Source: CADEDV01 sp048498035
Lineage (GTDB): Bacteria > Bacteroidota > Bacteroidia > Chitinophagales > Chitinophagaceae
Direction: 5' to 3'
DNA length: 64,000 nucleotides
Assembly (NCBI GenBank): GCA_048498035.1
Contig: JBEHYT010000002.1
Span: forward strand, 1-64,000
Positions 26,583-35,325 of the stretch are shown in pieces. A program made the translations under genes and the position numbers. The notes under the pieces were generated by a model that was given only the letters and a program-made list of their open reading frames with translations, was not told the DNA's origin and did not search any database. Position 1 is the stretch's first letter, and each line of letters starts with the position of its first letter.

Positions 26583-28721
26583 ATGAAAATACGATTGTTA
26601 GTTTTCATTTACTTTCTGCTATTGCATGTCGCAAATTATGCACAAACAAAGATTGACCGCAAGTCATTGGTAGAAAGACATACTATCATCAATACCAGCT
26701 TTGATTCTTTATCATCGTTGTCTGTTGGCAATGGCGGGTTTGCTTTTACGGTTGATATAACCGGGCTGCAGTCCTTTCCTGAAGCCTATGCAAATGGTGT
26801 TGCCCTGGGAACGCAAAGCACCTGGGGCTGGCATAGTTTTATTGATACGGCTGATTATAAATACAGCGAAACATTAAAAGATTACGAACAGTCCGGCAGA
26901 AAGGTTTCTTATTCGGTGCAGATAAAACAACCCGAAAGAAAAAAGGATGCCGTGAACTGGTTCAGGCAAAATCCGCATCGGTTACAATTGGGTAACCTGG
27001 GATTTGTTATCCTGAAAAAAGATGGAAGTGAAGCTACGATCAATGATATAAAAAACATTCATCAGTCACTTAATATGTATACCGGTGAGGTCATTTCAAA
27101 ATTTACGGTTGAAGATATCCCGGTTAAAGTGATTACAGTTTGTCATCAGCAACTTAATGCTGTTTCAGTAAAAATTATTTCACCGCTGTTGCAACAACAA
27201 AGAATAAAAGTAAAACTTGTATTTTCATATCCAACCGATTCTTTTAAAGATGTTGCTGTAGATTATGATCATGCAGACAGGCATCAATCTTCATTTATGC
27301 AATCATCCAAAACGTCTGTAATTTTTTATCATCAGTTAGATACTACAAAATACAACGTGGCATTTGAGTCAGGTGAATTTATTGATATCGTAAAAAGGCA
27401 TCCTCATGAATTTTTAATTACAACAGATATCAACCAAAATAATACATTTGAATTTACCTGTAACTTTAGCCCAACCAATATTTCAGTCAATCTTCCTTCC
27501 TTTGCCCAAACAAAATTGAACAGCGAAACTTCCTGGAAAAAATTCTGGCAATCGGGCGGCGCAATAGATTTTTCGGGAAGTACCGATCCAAGAGCCGGTG
27601 AACTCGAAAGAAGAATTGTTCTTTCTCAATACCTCACAAAAATTCAATGCAGCAATCAATACCCTCCGCAGGAAACAGGTTTAACTTTTAATAGTTGGTA
27701 TGGTAAACCACACCTTGAAATGCATTGGTGGCATGCTTATCATTATGCTTTATGGGGAAGGATAGATTTGCTTGAGAAAAGTCTGTCCTGGTATAAAACT
27801 GTTTTCAATAAAGCCAAAGCGATTGCACAACGGCAGGGCTATGATGGCGTGCGCTGGCAAAAAATGACAGACAATGAAGGCAGGGAAACCCCTTCATCTA
27901 TCGGCGCTTTATTGATATGGCAAGAGCCGCATGTTATTACATTTGCCGAATTATGTTACCGCAATTATCAGAATAAGGAAACACTGGAAAAATATAAAGA
28001 TCTTGTTTTTGCCACTGCAGATTTCATGGCATCATTTGCTTATTTCGATTCGACTAAGGGTAAATATATTTTAGGGAAAGGCGTTATTCCTGCACAGGAA
28101 AGATTTAAAGCTGAAGAAACATTTAATCCTACATACGAATTAGTTTATTGGCATTGGGCATTAAGTATTGCTCAACAATGGAGAGAGCGTTTGCATCTGC
28201 CACGCAATAAAAAATGGGATGATGTATTGAATAAACTTTCTCCTTTACCGGTACAGGGGGATAAATATTTGTTTACTGAAAGTGCAACTGATTCTTATAC
28301 CAATCCGGAATTCAGGACAGATCATCCTGCTGTATTGGGCGCATTGGGAATGTTGCCACTCACAACGATGGTTGATACAACGATCATGCACAACACATTT
28401 AACTGGATATGGAATAACTGGAGTTGGGATAAAACCTGGGGCTGGGATTTCCCTTTGACAGCCATGACGGCAACTAGGCTGGGTTTGCCGGATAAAGCTA
28501 TAGATGCCTTGCTGATGCCCATCAAAACAAATACCTATTTGAATAATGGCCATAATTACCAGGATGACCGCTTAACCATTTATTTACCGGGCAACGGTGG
28601 ATTGCTTACTGCTATTGCGATGATGTGTGCCGGCTACGACGGATGTACAACAATCAACCCTGGTATTCCAAAGAATGGCAAATGGAAAGTGAGATGGGAG
28701 GGGCTGAAGAAAATGCCCTGA
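26583..28721 (+). CDS. Secreted six-hairpin glycosidase-like protein
   Basis: A 712-residue protein with a signal peptide (LLVFIYFLLLHVANYAQ). The N-terminal beta-sandwich (~300 residues) is followed by an (alpha/alpha)6 barrel with KPHLEMHWWHAYHYALWGR, GVRWQKMTDNEGRE and QDDRLTIYLPGNGGLLTAIA. This arrangement resembles GH65/GH95-type six-hairpin glycosidases. Possible acidic catalytic residues include the Glu in KPHLEMHWW, but this was not established. It may remove a terminal deoxysugar or galacturonosyl unit from pectin oligosaccharides. A CAGGA box lies 57 bp before it, and another separates it from the GH105 gene. Confidence 0.7.
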   Translation: MKIRLLVFIYFLLLHVANYAQTKIDRKSLVERHTIINTSFDSLSSLSVGNGGFAFTVDITGLQSFPEAYANGVALGTQSTWGWHSFIDTADYKYSETLKDYEQSGRKVSYSVQIKQPERKKDAVNWFRQNPHRLQLGNLGFVILKKDGSEATINDIKNIHQSLNMYTGEVISKFTVEDIPVKVITVCHQQLNAVSVKIISPLLQQQRIKVKLVFSYPTDSFKDVAVDYDHADRHQSSFMQSSKTSVIFYHQLDTTKYNVAFESGEFIDIVKRHPHEFLITTDINQNNTFEFTCNFSPTNISVNLPSFAQTKLNSETSWKKFWQSGGAIDFSGSTDPRAGELERRIVLSQYLTKIQCSNQYPPQETGLTFNSWYGKPHLEMHWWHAYHYALWGRIDLLEKSLSWYKTVFNKAKAIAQRQGYDGVRWQKMTDNEGRETPSSIGALLIWQEPHVITFAELCYRNYQNKETLEKYKDLVFATADFMASFAYFDSTKGKYILGKGVIPAQERFKAEETFNPTYELVYWHWALSIAQQWRERLHLPRNKKWDDVLNKLSPLPVQGDKYLFTESATDSYTNPEFRTDHPAVLGALGMLPLTTMVDTTIMHNTFNWIWNNWSWDKTWGWDFPLTAMTATRLGLPDKAIDALLMPIKTNTYLNNGHNYQDDRLTIYLPGNGGLLTAIAMMCAGYDGCTTINPGIPKNGKWKVRWEGLKKMP

Positions 28722-28725
28722 TTTG

Positions 28726-28740
28726 CAGGATACTACAGGA
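28726..28740 (+). promoter_or_regulatory. CAGGA-N5-CAGGA direct-repeat box upstream of the GH105 operon
   Basis: CAGGA TACTA CAGGA, period 10 bp, starts 5 bp after the previous stop codon and 53 bp before the GH105 start. The following TAAGTTTTG resembles a Bacteroidota -7 element. It would drive a unit that includes GH105, the esterase and LutABC. Confidence 0.6.
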
Positions 28741-28793
28741 TAATTATTCATAAGTTTTGTATTAACATGCATTAATTTTCAACGATTGCTTTT

Positions 28794-29936
28794 ATGGATA
28801 AAATGAAATTTATAGGGATTAGTTTTTTTATTTCCCTTCTTGCGGCCTGCTCAACTGCTCAACAGGTAACAGCTAAAAAAGATGTGCTGAAAACGATGGA
28901 ACTTGCCAATCAGTATTTCATGGATAAATGGCCTGATGTTACCAAAGAAATTTTTGTGCCTTCAAAAAATAAAGCATGGCCCAGTCATATCTGGACAAGA
29001 GCAGTTTATTATGAAGGATTAATGGCATTATACAGCGTGGATAAAAAAGAAGCCTATTATAATTATGCCGTTGACTGGGCAACAAAACATAACTGGAATG
29101 TGAGGGATGGAGCTAAAACAAGAAATGGAGATAACCAGGCCTGTGGGCAAACTTATATTGACCTCTACCTTCTTGACAAAAAAGAAGAACGGATCGCCGG
29201 TATAAAAGCATGCATAGATTCTATGATGAAAACAAATAAGATTGATGACTGGACATGGATCGATGCGTTACAAATGGCAATGCCGGTGTTTGCCAAACTT
29301 GGCGTTGTTTATAACGATACCAATTATTTTCATCGTATGTATGAAATGTATGCATACACAAAATACAAACAAGGTGACAATGGTTTGTTCAATGCAGCGG
29401 ATGGTTTGTGGTGGCGTGATAAGGATTTTGATCCGCCATATAAAGAGCCCAATGGTGAAGATTGTTACTGGAGCCGTGGCAATGGCTGGGTGGTGGCGGC
29501 ATTGGTAAGGGTAATGAGTACTATACCAAAAACTGAATCGCATTACAGTGAATACCAGGCAGATTATAAAAGCATGATGAATGCTTTGGCACCTTTGCAA
29601 AGGATTGATGGATACTGGAACGTAAGCCTGCATGATTCTACTGATTTTGGCGGAAAGGAATTAACCGGTACATCGCTTTTTGTTTATGGAATGGCCTGGG
29701 GAATTAACAACGGATACCTTGATAAGAAGAGATATTTGCCCATAGTTATCAAAGCATGGAATGCCATGACGAAAGAAAGTGTTCATCCGAATGGATTTTT
29801 AGGATACGTACAAGGCACCGGCAAAGAGCCCAAAGAATCACAACCCGTAAACTATGACCGGGAACCGGATTTTGAAGATTTTGGACTTGGCTGTTTTTTA
29901 TTGGCGGGAAGCGAAGTGTATAAACTGAAAAAATAA
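28794..29936 (+). CDS. GH105 unsaturated rhamnogalacturonyl hydrolase, lipoprotein
   Basis: A 380-residue (alpha/alpha)6 enzyme with a lipobox (LLAAC), so it is probably anchored to a membrane. YteR/YesR family features are WTRAVYYEGLMALY, WIDALQMAMPVFAKLG (with the catalytic Asp), DGLWWRD, and WSRGNGWVVAALVR. GH105 enzymes remove the unsaturated galacturonic acid left by rhamnogalacturonan or pectin lyases. It matches the PL22 gene in the same locus, which would leave unsaturated ends. It begins a unit preceded by a CAGGA box; the esterase follows 8 bp later. Confidence 0.92.
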   Translation: MDKMKFIGISFFISLLAACSTAQQVTAKKDVLKTMELANQYFMDKWPDVTKEIFVPSKNKAWPSHIWTRAVYYEGLMALYSVDKKEAYYNYAVDWATKHNWNVRDGAKTRNGDNQACGQTYIDLYLLDKKEERIAGIKACIDSMMKTNKIDDWTWIDALQMAMPVFAKLGVVYNDTNYFHRMYEMYAYTKYKQGDNGLFNAADGLWWRDKDFDPPYKEPNGEDCYWSRGNGWVVAALVRVMSTIPKTESHYSEYQADYKSMMNALAPLQRIDGYWNVSLHDSTDFGGKELTGTSLFVYGMAWGINNGYLDKKRYLPIVIKAWNAMTKESVHPNGFLGYVQGTGKEPKESQPVNYDREPDFEDFGLGCFLLAGSEVYKLKK

Positions 29937-29944
29937 TTATTGAA

Positions 29945-30865
29945 ATGAAGAATAGAATAGTAATCTTATTTTTCCTGCTCATTTCAAATTCTATAATGGC
30001 ACAAACAGTTACCGAAATGCAGTTATATCCCGGAGCAATTCCCGGAGCAAAACAATCGTCAGTTAAAGAGCGGAAAATGGTGCTGGAGAATGGAGGGGTG
30101 CGTATTGCCTCAGTTATTGCTCCAACACTAACGAAGTTTTCTCCTGCAAAACCAAATGGTGTGTCGGTTATTATTTGTCCGGGCGGAGGTTATGTAAGAT
30201 TGTCAATTGATCATGAAGGAGAGGATGTAGCAAAGGCGTTAAATGAATTTGGTATAACAGGATTTGTTTTAAAATACCGGTTGCCGAATGATTCTATAAT
30301 GGTTGATAAGTCGGTTGGCCCTTTGCAGGATGCACAACAAGCCATACGAATGGTACGGGAACAGGCTGCAACATGGGGTTTGAATCCTTCAAAGATTGGT
30401 ATAATGGGCTTTTCCGCAGGCGGACATTTGGCTGCAACTGCTGCAACGCATTTTAATTTTAAAGCTGATGCAGCTTTGAAAGATACCACTTCTGTACGTC
30501 CTGATTTTGTTATTCTCCTATACCCTGTAATTAGTTTTAATGACAGCATCGCACACAAAGGTTCAAAAATCAGCCTTGTCGGAAAAAATCCTACTGAAGA
30601 ACAGAGCACATTTTTTTCAAATGAATTGCAGGTAACAAAAAATTCACCGCCAGCCTTTATAGTTCAGGCTGGTGATGATAAAACGGTACCGGTGGAAAAC
30701 AGTATCCGCTATTACCAGGCCTGTATAAAAAATAAAGTGCCGGTAGAAATGCATTTGTATCCGGGAGGCGGACATGGTTTTGGAATGAACAACAGTACAA
30801 CCAATGATAAGTGGTTTGACCGGTTAATGAACTGGATGAGCATCATTCAACAGGATAAGAAATGA
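29945..30865 (+). CDS. Secreted alpha/beta-hydrolase esterase (BD-FAE / acetyl-xylan-esterase-like)
   Basis: A 306-residue protein with a signal peptide (IVILFFLLISNSIMAQ). The alpha/beta fold shows an oxyanion segment CPGGGYVRLS, a nucleophile elbow GFSAGG, the acid in QAGDDKTVPV and the His in GGGHGFG. This resembles bacterial hemicellulose and pectin esterases that remove acetyl or feruloyl groups, but the acyl group is not known. Its last codons overlap the next gene by 4 bp (ATGA), coupling an extracytoplasmic esterase to the cytoplasmic LutA protein. Confidence 0.85.
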   Translation: MKNRIVILFFLLISNSIMAQTVTEMQLYPGAIPGAKQSSVKERKMVLENGGVRIASVIAPTLTKFSPAKPNGVSVIICPGGGYVRLSIDHEGEDVAKALNEFGITGFVLKYRLPNDSIMVDKSVGPLQDAQQAIRMVREQAATWGLNPSKIGIMGFSAGGHLAATAATHFNFKADAALKDTTSVRPDFVILLYPVISFNDSIAHKGSKISLVGKNPTEEQSTFFSNELQVTKNSPPAFIVQAGDDKTVPVENSIRYYQACIKNKVPVEMHLYPGGGHGFGMNNSTTNDKWFDRLMNWMSIIQQDKK

Positions 30866-31599
30866 AGGTAGGGTTATTTATACCATGTTATATCGATCAG
30901 TTTTACCCCTCTGTTGCCATTGCCACACTTGAGCTTTTGGAAAAAAACGGATGTGAAGTTGTTTATCCTTTGAACCAGACTTGCTGCGGCCAACCCATGG
31001 CCAACAGCGGCTTTGCGGCTTTGTCAAAAGGATGCGATGCAAATTTTGTTCAAAACTTTTCCAACGTAGATTATATAGTGGCACCATCGGGCAGTTGCGT
31101 ATTGCATATAAAAGAACATTTGCAGGATGAAGATGAAGCAAAAGCAAACTTCATCAAAACACATATTTATGAGTTGACCGAATTTTTGGTTGATGTTTTG
31201 AAAATAGAAAAACTTGAAGCTGATTTCCCTCATAAAGTTGGGTTACATATTTCCTGTCACGGGCAAAGAGGTTTGCATTTATCATCTATGACTGAATTGA
31301 TGGAACCTTTTTTTTCAAAGCCTGAGAAATTGCTGAGCATGGTAAAAGGTTTGGAATTAACAAAACCTAAACGCCCGGATGAATGCTGTGGCTTTGGCGG
31401 AACTTTTTGTGTGTTTGAAGAAGCCGTATCAGTAAAAATGGGCAAGGACAGAATTAAAGAACATGCAGAAAATGAAGTAACCTATATAACTGCGGCAGAT
31501 ACCAGTTGCCTCATGCACCTGGAAGGAATTTTAAAAAGACAGGGCAGCCATGTAAAGACAATCCATATTGCAGAAATTTTAAACAGCAGTCTCGCATGA
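30862..31599 (+). CDS. lutA: LutA/YkgE-type iron-sulfur oxidoreductase subunit
   Basis: A 245-residue protein with two Cys-rich domains that carry CCG motifs (TCCGQPMANSG and ECCGFGGTF). These are typical of heterodisulfide-reductase-like LutA subunits. LutABC oxidises L-lactate to pyruvate. No signal peptide is present, so it acts on the cytoplasmic side. The start overlaps the upstream esterase by 4 bp, and the stop overlaps LutB by 3 bp. Confidence 0.92.
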   Translation: MKVGLFIPCYIDQFYPSVAIATLELLEKNGCEVVYPLNQTCCGQPMANSGFAALSKGCDANFVQNFSNVDYIVAPSGSCVLHIKEHLQDEDEAKANFIKTHIYELTEFLVDVLKIEKLEADFPHKVGLHISCHGQRGLHLSSMTELMEPFFSKPEKLLSMVKGLELTKPKRPDECCGFGGTFCVFEEAVSVKMGKDRIKEHAENEVTYITAADTSCLMHLEGILKRQGSHVKTIHIAEILNSSLA

Positions 31600-32969
31600 A
31601 ACCAATTCCACATGCCGAAGCCGCTGAACAATTCATAAAGGATGAACCACGAACCGATTGGCATGATGAAACACTTTGGTTCGTAAGAGAAAAAAGAGAT
31701 AGGGCCGCACACGGCGTCGCTGAGTGGGAACTATTGCGGGAATGGGCTTCGCAGATAAAAGATCACACATTATCAAACCTGGATAATTATCTTATTGAAT
31801 TTGAAAAAAATGCGCAGGCCAATGGCATTGCTGTTCACTGGGCTGCTGATGGAGAAGAGCACAACAAGATCATTTTTGACATTATCCGTAAGAATAATAT
31901 TCAAAAAATTGTAAAGAGCAAGTCCATGCTCACAGAAGAATGCGGACTCAACGAATTTCTTCACGGAAAAGGAATTGAAACAATTGATACAGACCTGGGC
32001 GAAAGAATTGTACAATTCCGTGATGAACCTCCCAGTCATATTGTTTTGCCGGCAATACATTTAAAGAAAGAAGATGTCAGCGAAACTTTTTATCAGCATC
32101 TCGGTACTGAAAAAGGAAATAATGACCCGCAATATTTAACTGAAGCTGCAAGGCAACATTTACGCAGTAAATTCATTCAATCGCAACTGGCCATTACAGG
32201 TGTAAACTTTGCCGTTGCAGAAACTGGCGGTTTTGTGGTTTGCACCAATGAAGGCAATGCAGATATGGGAGCACATGCTGCATCCATTCATATTGCGTGT
32301 ATGGGTTTTGAAAAAATAATTCCCAGGGCAGAACATTTAGCAGTTTACTTACGGTTGCTTGCACGAAGTGCCACCGGTCAGCCAATCACCACTTACTCAA
32401 GCCATTTTCAAAAACCGGGAGCAGGACTGCAGATGCATATTGTTATTGTTGATAACGGAAGAAGCAAACAATTAGGCAGGGCAGATTTCAGAAGTTCTTT
32501 AAAGTGTATCCGTTGTGCGGCCTGCTTTAATACCTGCCCGGTTTATAGAAGAAGCGGCGGGCACAGTTATCACACGGCAGTGGCAGGACCAATAGGCTCA
32601 ATACTTACACCCAACATAGATATGAAGGCCAATGCAGATCTGCCCTTTGCTTCTACCTTATGTGGCTCCTGCAGCAATGTTTGCCCGGTTAAAATTGATA
32701 TACATCAGCAGTTGTGGAAATGGCGCCAGGTAATTGCAGAAGAGGGTTATGTTTCTTCAAGTAAGAAGATAGGTATGAAAGGAATGGCTTTTGTTTTATC
32801 GAGGCCGGCATTGTACAGGTTTAGCGGAAAAATGGCAAGAGTTTTTATGAAAACATTTCCTTTCTTATTTAAAAGTAAAAAATTAAATCCCTGGTACAGA
32901 CAAAGAAAAATGCCACAACCTCCAAAACAAAGTTTTAACGAATGGTACAAGCGTAACAAAATAAAATGA
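31596..32969 (+). CDS. lutB: LutB-type iron-sulfur protein, lactate utilisation
   Basis: Start 31596 is used because it overlaps the LutA stop (ATGA), as lutC does later; an upstream in-frame start lies inside lutA. The 457-residue protein has an N-terminal LUD domain and a C-terminal pair of 4Fe-4S motifs, CIRCAACFNTCPVY and CGSCSNVCPVKI. It should transfer electrons from L-lactate oxidation together with LutA and LutC. The gene is the middle one of a tightly coupled lutABC set. Confidence 0.93.
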   Translation: MKPIPHAEAAEQFIKDEPRTDWHDETLWFVREKRDRAAHGVAEWELLREWASQIKDHTLSNLDNYLIEFEKNAQANGIAVHWAADGEEHNKIIFDIIRKNNIQKIVKSKSMLTEECGLNEFLHGKGIETIDTDLGERIVQFRDEPPSHIVLPAIHLKKEDVSETFYQHLGTEKGNNDPQYLTEAARQHLRSKFIQSQLAITGVNFAVAETGGFVVCTNEGNADMGAHAASIHIACMGFEKIIPRAEHLAVYLRLLARSATGQPITTYSSHFQKPGAGLQMHIVIVDNGRSKQLGRADFRSSLKCIRCAACFNTCPVYRRSGGHSYHTAVAGPIGSILTPNIDMKANADLPFASTLCGSCSNVCPVKIDIHQQLWKWRQVIAEEGYVSSSKKIGMKGMAFVLSRPALYRFSGKMARVFMKTFPFLFKSKKLNPWYRQRKMPQPPKQSFNEWYKRNKIK

Positions 32970-33541
32970 GTTCAAGAGAGAAAATATTATCAGCCATAAC
33001 TGCCAACAAACCGGCATTAACAACTTTACCTATTATTAATTTAGAACAGGTAACAAATTATGATGACCTGGTTGCTAAGTTTATTACTACACTTGAAGGT
33101 ATTGGAGGAAAAGTAGTTGATTTGAAAGGCATGGAGGAGCTGTTGTCACAGATCAACAATGAAAGAAACAACGGACAGGTTATTATAAGTAACCTAAATG
33201 ATGATGCTATGGTAAACAGCAACCAATCTGCAATTGAGTTAGAGTCTTTGGATAAAGCATATTTAAGAGCAGATATTGGAGTGGCAGAAAACGGGGCAGT
33301 TTGGCTAAGAGAATCCAGGATAGTAAACAGGTTAGTGCCGTTTATCTGCCAGCACCTCGTAATTGTTTTAGAGAAAGAAAAACTGGTTGCTACCATGCAT
33401 CATGGTTATCAGCAGGTAAATGTTTTTGAGGAAGGCTTTGGCGTATTCATTGCAGGTCCTTCAAAAACGGCCGATATTGAACAATCGTTGGTTATTGGTG
33501 CACATGGGGCAAGGAGCATGACAGTTTGTTTACTGGATTAA
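32966..33541 (+). CDS. lutC: LutC/LUD-domain protein, lactate utilisation
   Basis: A 191-residue LUD-domain protein overlapping lutB by 4 bp. Visible features include AYLRADIGVAENGAVWL and SLVIGAHGARSMTVCLL, the typical C-terminal block for LutC/YkgG. It completes the LutABC L-lactate oxidising system. Placing the set between pectin genes and the fucose pathway suggests it clears the L-lactate produced there. The 68-bp gap that follows may hold a new promoter for the fucose block. Confidence 0.92.
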   Translation: MSSREKILSAITANKPALTTLPIINLEQVTNYDDLVAKFITTLEGIGGKVVDLKGMEELLSQINNERNNGQVIISNLNDDAMVNSNQSAIELESLDKAYLRADIGVAENGAVWLRESRIVNRLVPFICQHLVIVLEKEKLVATMHHGYQQVNVFEEGFGVFIAGPSKTADIEQSLVIGAHGARSMTVCLLD

Positions 33542-33609
33542 TTTTTGAATCAGTAATATTTATTAAGATAAGTATTTCGTATTTAGTGTAGTAATTAAAT
33601 TATTATGCA

Positions 33610-34209
33610 ATGAAAAAAACAACCGCTTTGCAAATGTGTTTTTTGTTTTTCTTTTTTGCTGTCCAGGCAAACGCCCAACAGTCTTCAAAAAAACAGATAA
33701 AAAAATGGTTTGCTAAAAAAGAATGGCTTGGTGGTGCAAATCTCAAACCGAATAAATCAATTAATAAAAGTGAGCTGGCACGCCAGTACCAGCTAAATAA
33801 AAATTTTTGGGATGAAGCCTTTGCATTCCTTAAAGGGCATAATCTTGATTCATTGCCCAAAGGGAAATATAATATAGATGGAGATAATGTGGTGGCATCT
33901 GTTACCCGGGATTCTACAAAGAATTATGATAAAACCAATTGGGAATCGCACCGCAAGTACATAGATATACAATGTATTATTTCGGGAGAAGAAAAAATGG
34001 GTATCTGGCCGGTTGCAGCAGCAACGGTGACCCAGGAATATGACGAAAAAAGGGATATCGCCCACTACACAGCAAAAGGAAAATTTTATATTGGTGTGCC
34101 CGGTGATTTTTTTATTTTCTTTCCTTCGGATGCACACAGGCCCAACATTACACCGGACGGAAATAAGGTTGAAAAGAAAATAGTAATTAAGGTACGGGCA
34201 GCAAACTAA
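33610..34209 (+). CDS. YhcH/YjgK/YiaL-family (DUF386) protein with a signal peptide
   Basis: A 199-residue protein with an N-terminal signal sequence (CFLFFFFAVQANAQ) and then a cupin-like DUF386 domain. Typical motifs are ESHRKYIDIQ and FFPSDAHRPNI, where the His and Glu residues would bind a metal. Most members are ~150-residue cytoplasmic proteins encoded with sialic-acid or sugar-acid catabolism genes, so export is unusual. In this context it may act on an anomeric or acidic sugar intermediate in the periplasm. The function is not established. Confidence 0.85.
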   Translation: MKKTTALQMCFLFFFFAVQANAQQSSKKQIKKWFAKKEWLGGANLKPNKSINKSELARQYQLNKNFWDEAFAFLKGHNLDSLPKGKYNIDGDNVVASVTRDSTKNYDKTNWESHRKYIDIQCIISGEEKMGIWPVAAATVTQEYDEKRDIAHYTAKGKFYIGVPGDFFIFFPSDAHRPNITPDGNKVEKKIVIKVRAAN

Positions 34210-34293
34210 GTTGAACAAGAACCCGCTAACGATCATAAAATATGGCTGATCTGCTAACTAACAACTATCAGGTCATTCGCAAAGCTGATAAAA

Positions 34294-35304
34294 ATGAAAA
34301 TTCTTAGTTGTACAATGCCTCATCAGTTTAATTATGCAGATACAGGCCTCCCTGTTCACGCTGCTGGTGAAACATTGCTCAGGATAAAACGTATTGGTAT
34401 CTGTGGTACAGATTTGCATGCTTTTGAGGGAACACAACCTTATTTTAGTTACCCGAGAATACTAGGACATGAACTGGCTGCAGAAATTGTTGAAACAGAT
34501 AATATCAATTTTGAAAAGGATGAGGTAGTCACTTTTATACCCTATTTTAATTGTGGTGTTTGTATTGCTTGTAGAAATAATAAACCAAATTGTTGTATAG
34601 CTATTAAAGTTTGCGGAGTACATATTAATGGTGGTATGGCGGAATACCTGTCTGTTCCGTCTTATTCACTTGTAAAAAGCCAGGGGTTAAGTTTAGATGA
34701 ACTGGCCTTGACAGAACCATTTGCCATTGGTGCACACGCCGTGGCAAGGGCAACTATTGGAGCAAATGAATTTGTTTTAGTCATTGGTGCTGGCCCCATT
34801 GGTTTGGGAATTATGGAATTTGCACGCATTGCCGGAGCAAATATAATTGCGATGGATGTGAATGATGCAAGATTATCATTTTGCAAAGAGGAATTAAAAA
34901 TAAAATATACAATTAATGCAATTCAGGAAAATGTAATGAAAAAAGTGATGCAAATCACCAACGGTGATATGCCAACAGTTGTCATAGATGCCACCGGCAA
35001 TCTGAAGGCAATAAACAATGCCTTTCAGTATATGTCACATGGAGGAAGATATGTACTGGTTGGTTTGCAGAAGGAGAATATCAGTTTCAGTCATCCGGGG
35101 TTTCATAAACGTGAAGGCGCATTGATGAGCAGCCGGAATGCTACGAGGAACGATTTTGAATATGTGATTGAGTGTATAAAAAATAGGAAAGTCAATCCGT
35201 TGAATTTTATTACCCACAGAGTTTCTTTTAATAATCTGGCAACAGAATTTCCATCGTATATTAAACCCGGTACAGGTGTTATTAAGGCGATGGTTGAATT
35301 ATAA
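34294..35304 (+). CDS. Zinc-binding medium-chain alcohol/sugar-acid dehydrogenase
   Basis: A 336-residue MDR-family protein. The catalytic-zinc segment GICGTDLHAFEG and the GHE-containing segment ILGHELAAEI are present. The structural zinc lobe has several Cys (NCGVCIACRNNKPNCC), and the NAD site is VIGAGPIGLG. It resembles L-galactonate-5-dehydrogenase-like proteins. In this cluster it could oxidise a fucose- or galactose-derived polyol or acid, but the step is not assigned. FucP follows 21 bp later. Confidence 0.82.
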   Translation: MKILSCTMPHQFNYADTGLPVHAAGETLLRIKRIGICGTDLHAFEGTQPYFSYPRILGHELAAEIVETDNINFEKDEVVTFIPYFNCGVCIACRNNKPNCCIAIKVCGVHINGGMAEYLSVPSYSLVKSQGLSLDELALTEPFAIGAHAVARATIGANEFVLVIGAGPIGLGIMEFARIAGANIIAMDVNDARLSFCKEELKIKYTINAIQENVMKKVMQITNGDMPTVVIDATGNLKAINNAFQYMSHGGRYVLVGLQKENISFSHPGFHKREGALMSSRNATRNDFEYVIECIKNRKVNPLNFITHRVSFNNLATEFPSYIKPGTGVIKAMVEL

Positions 35305-35325
35305 TATAAGATAACTGCAAACTAT

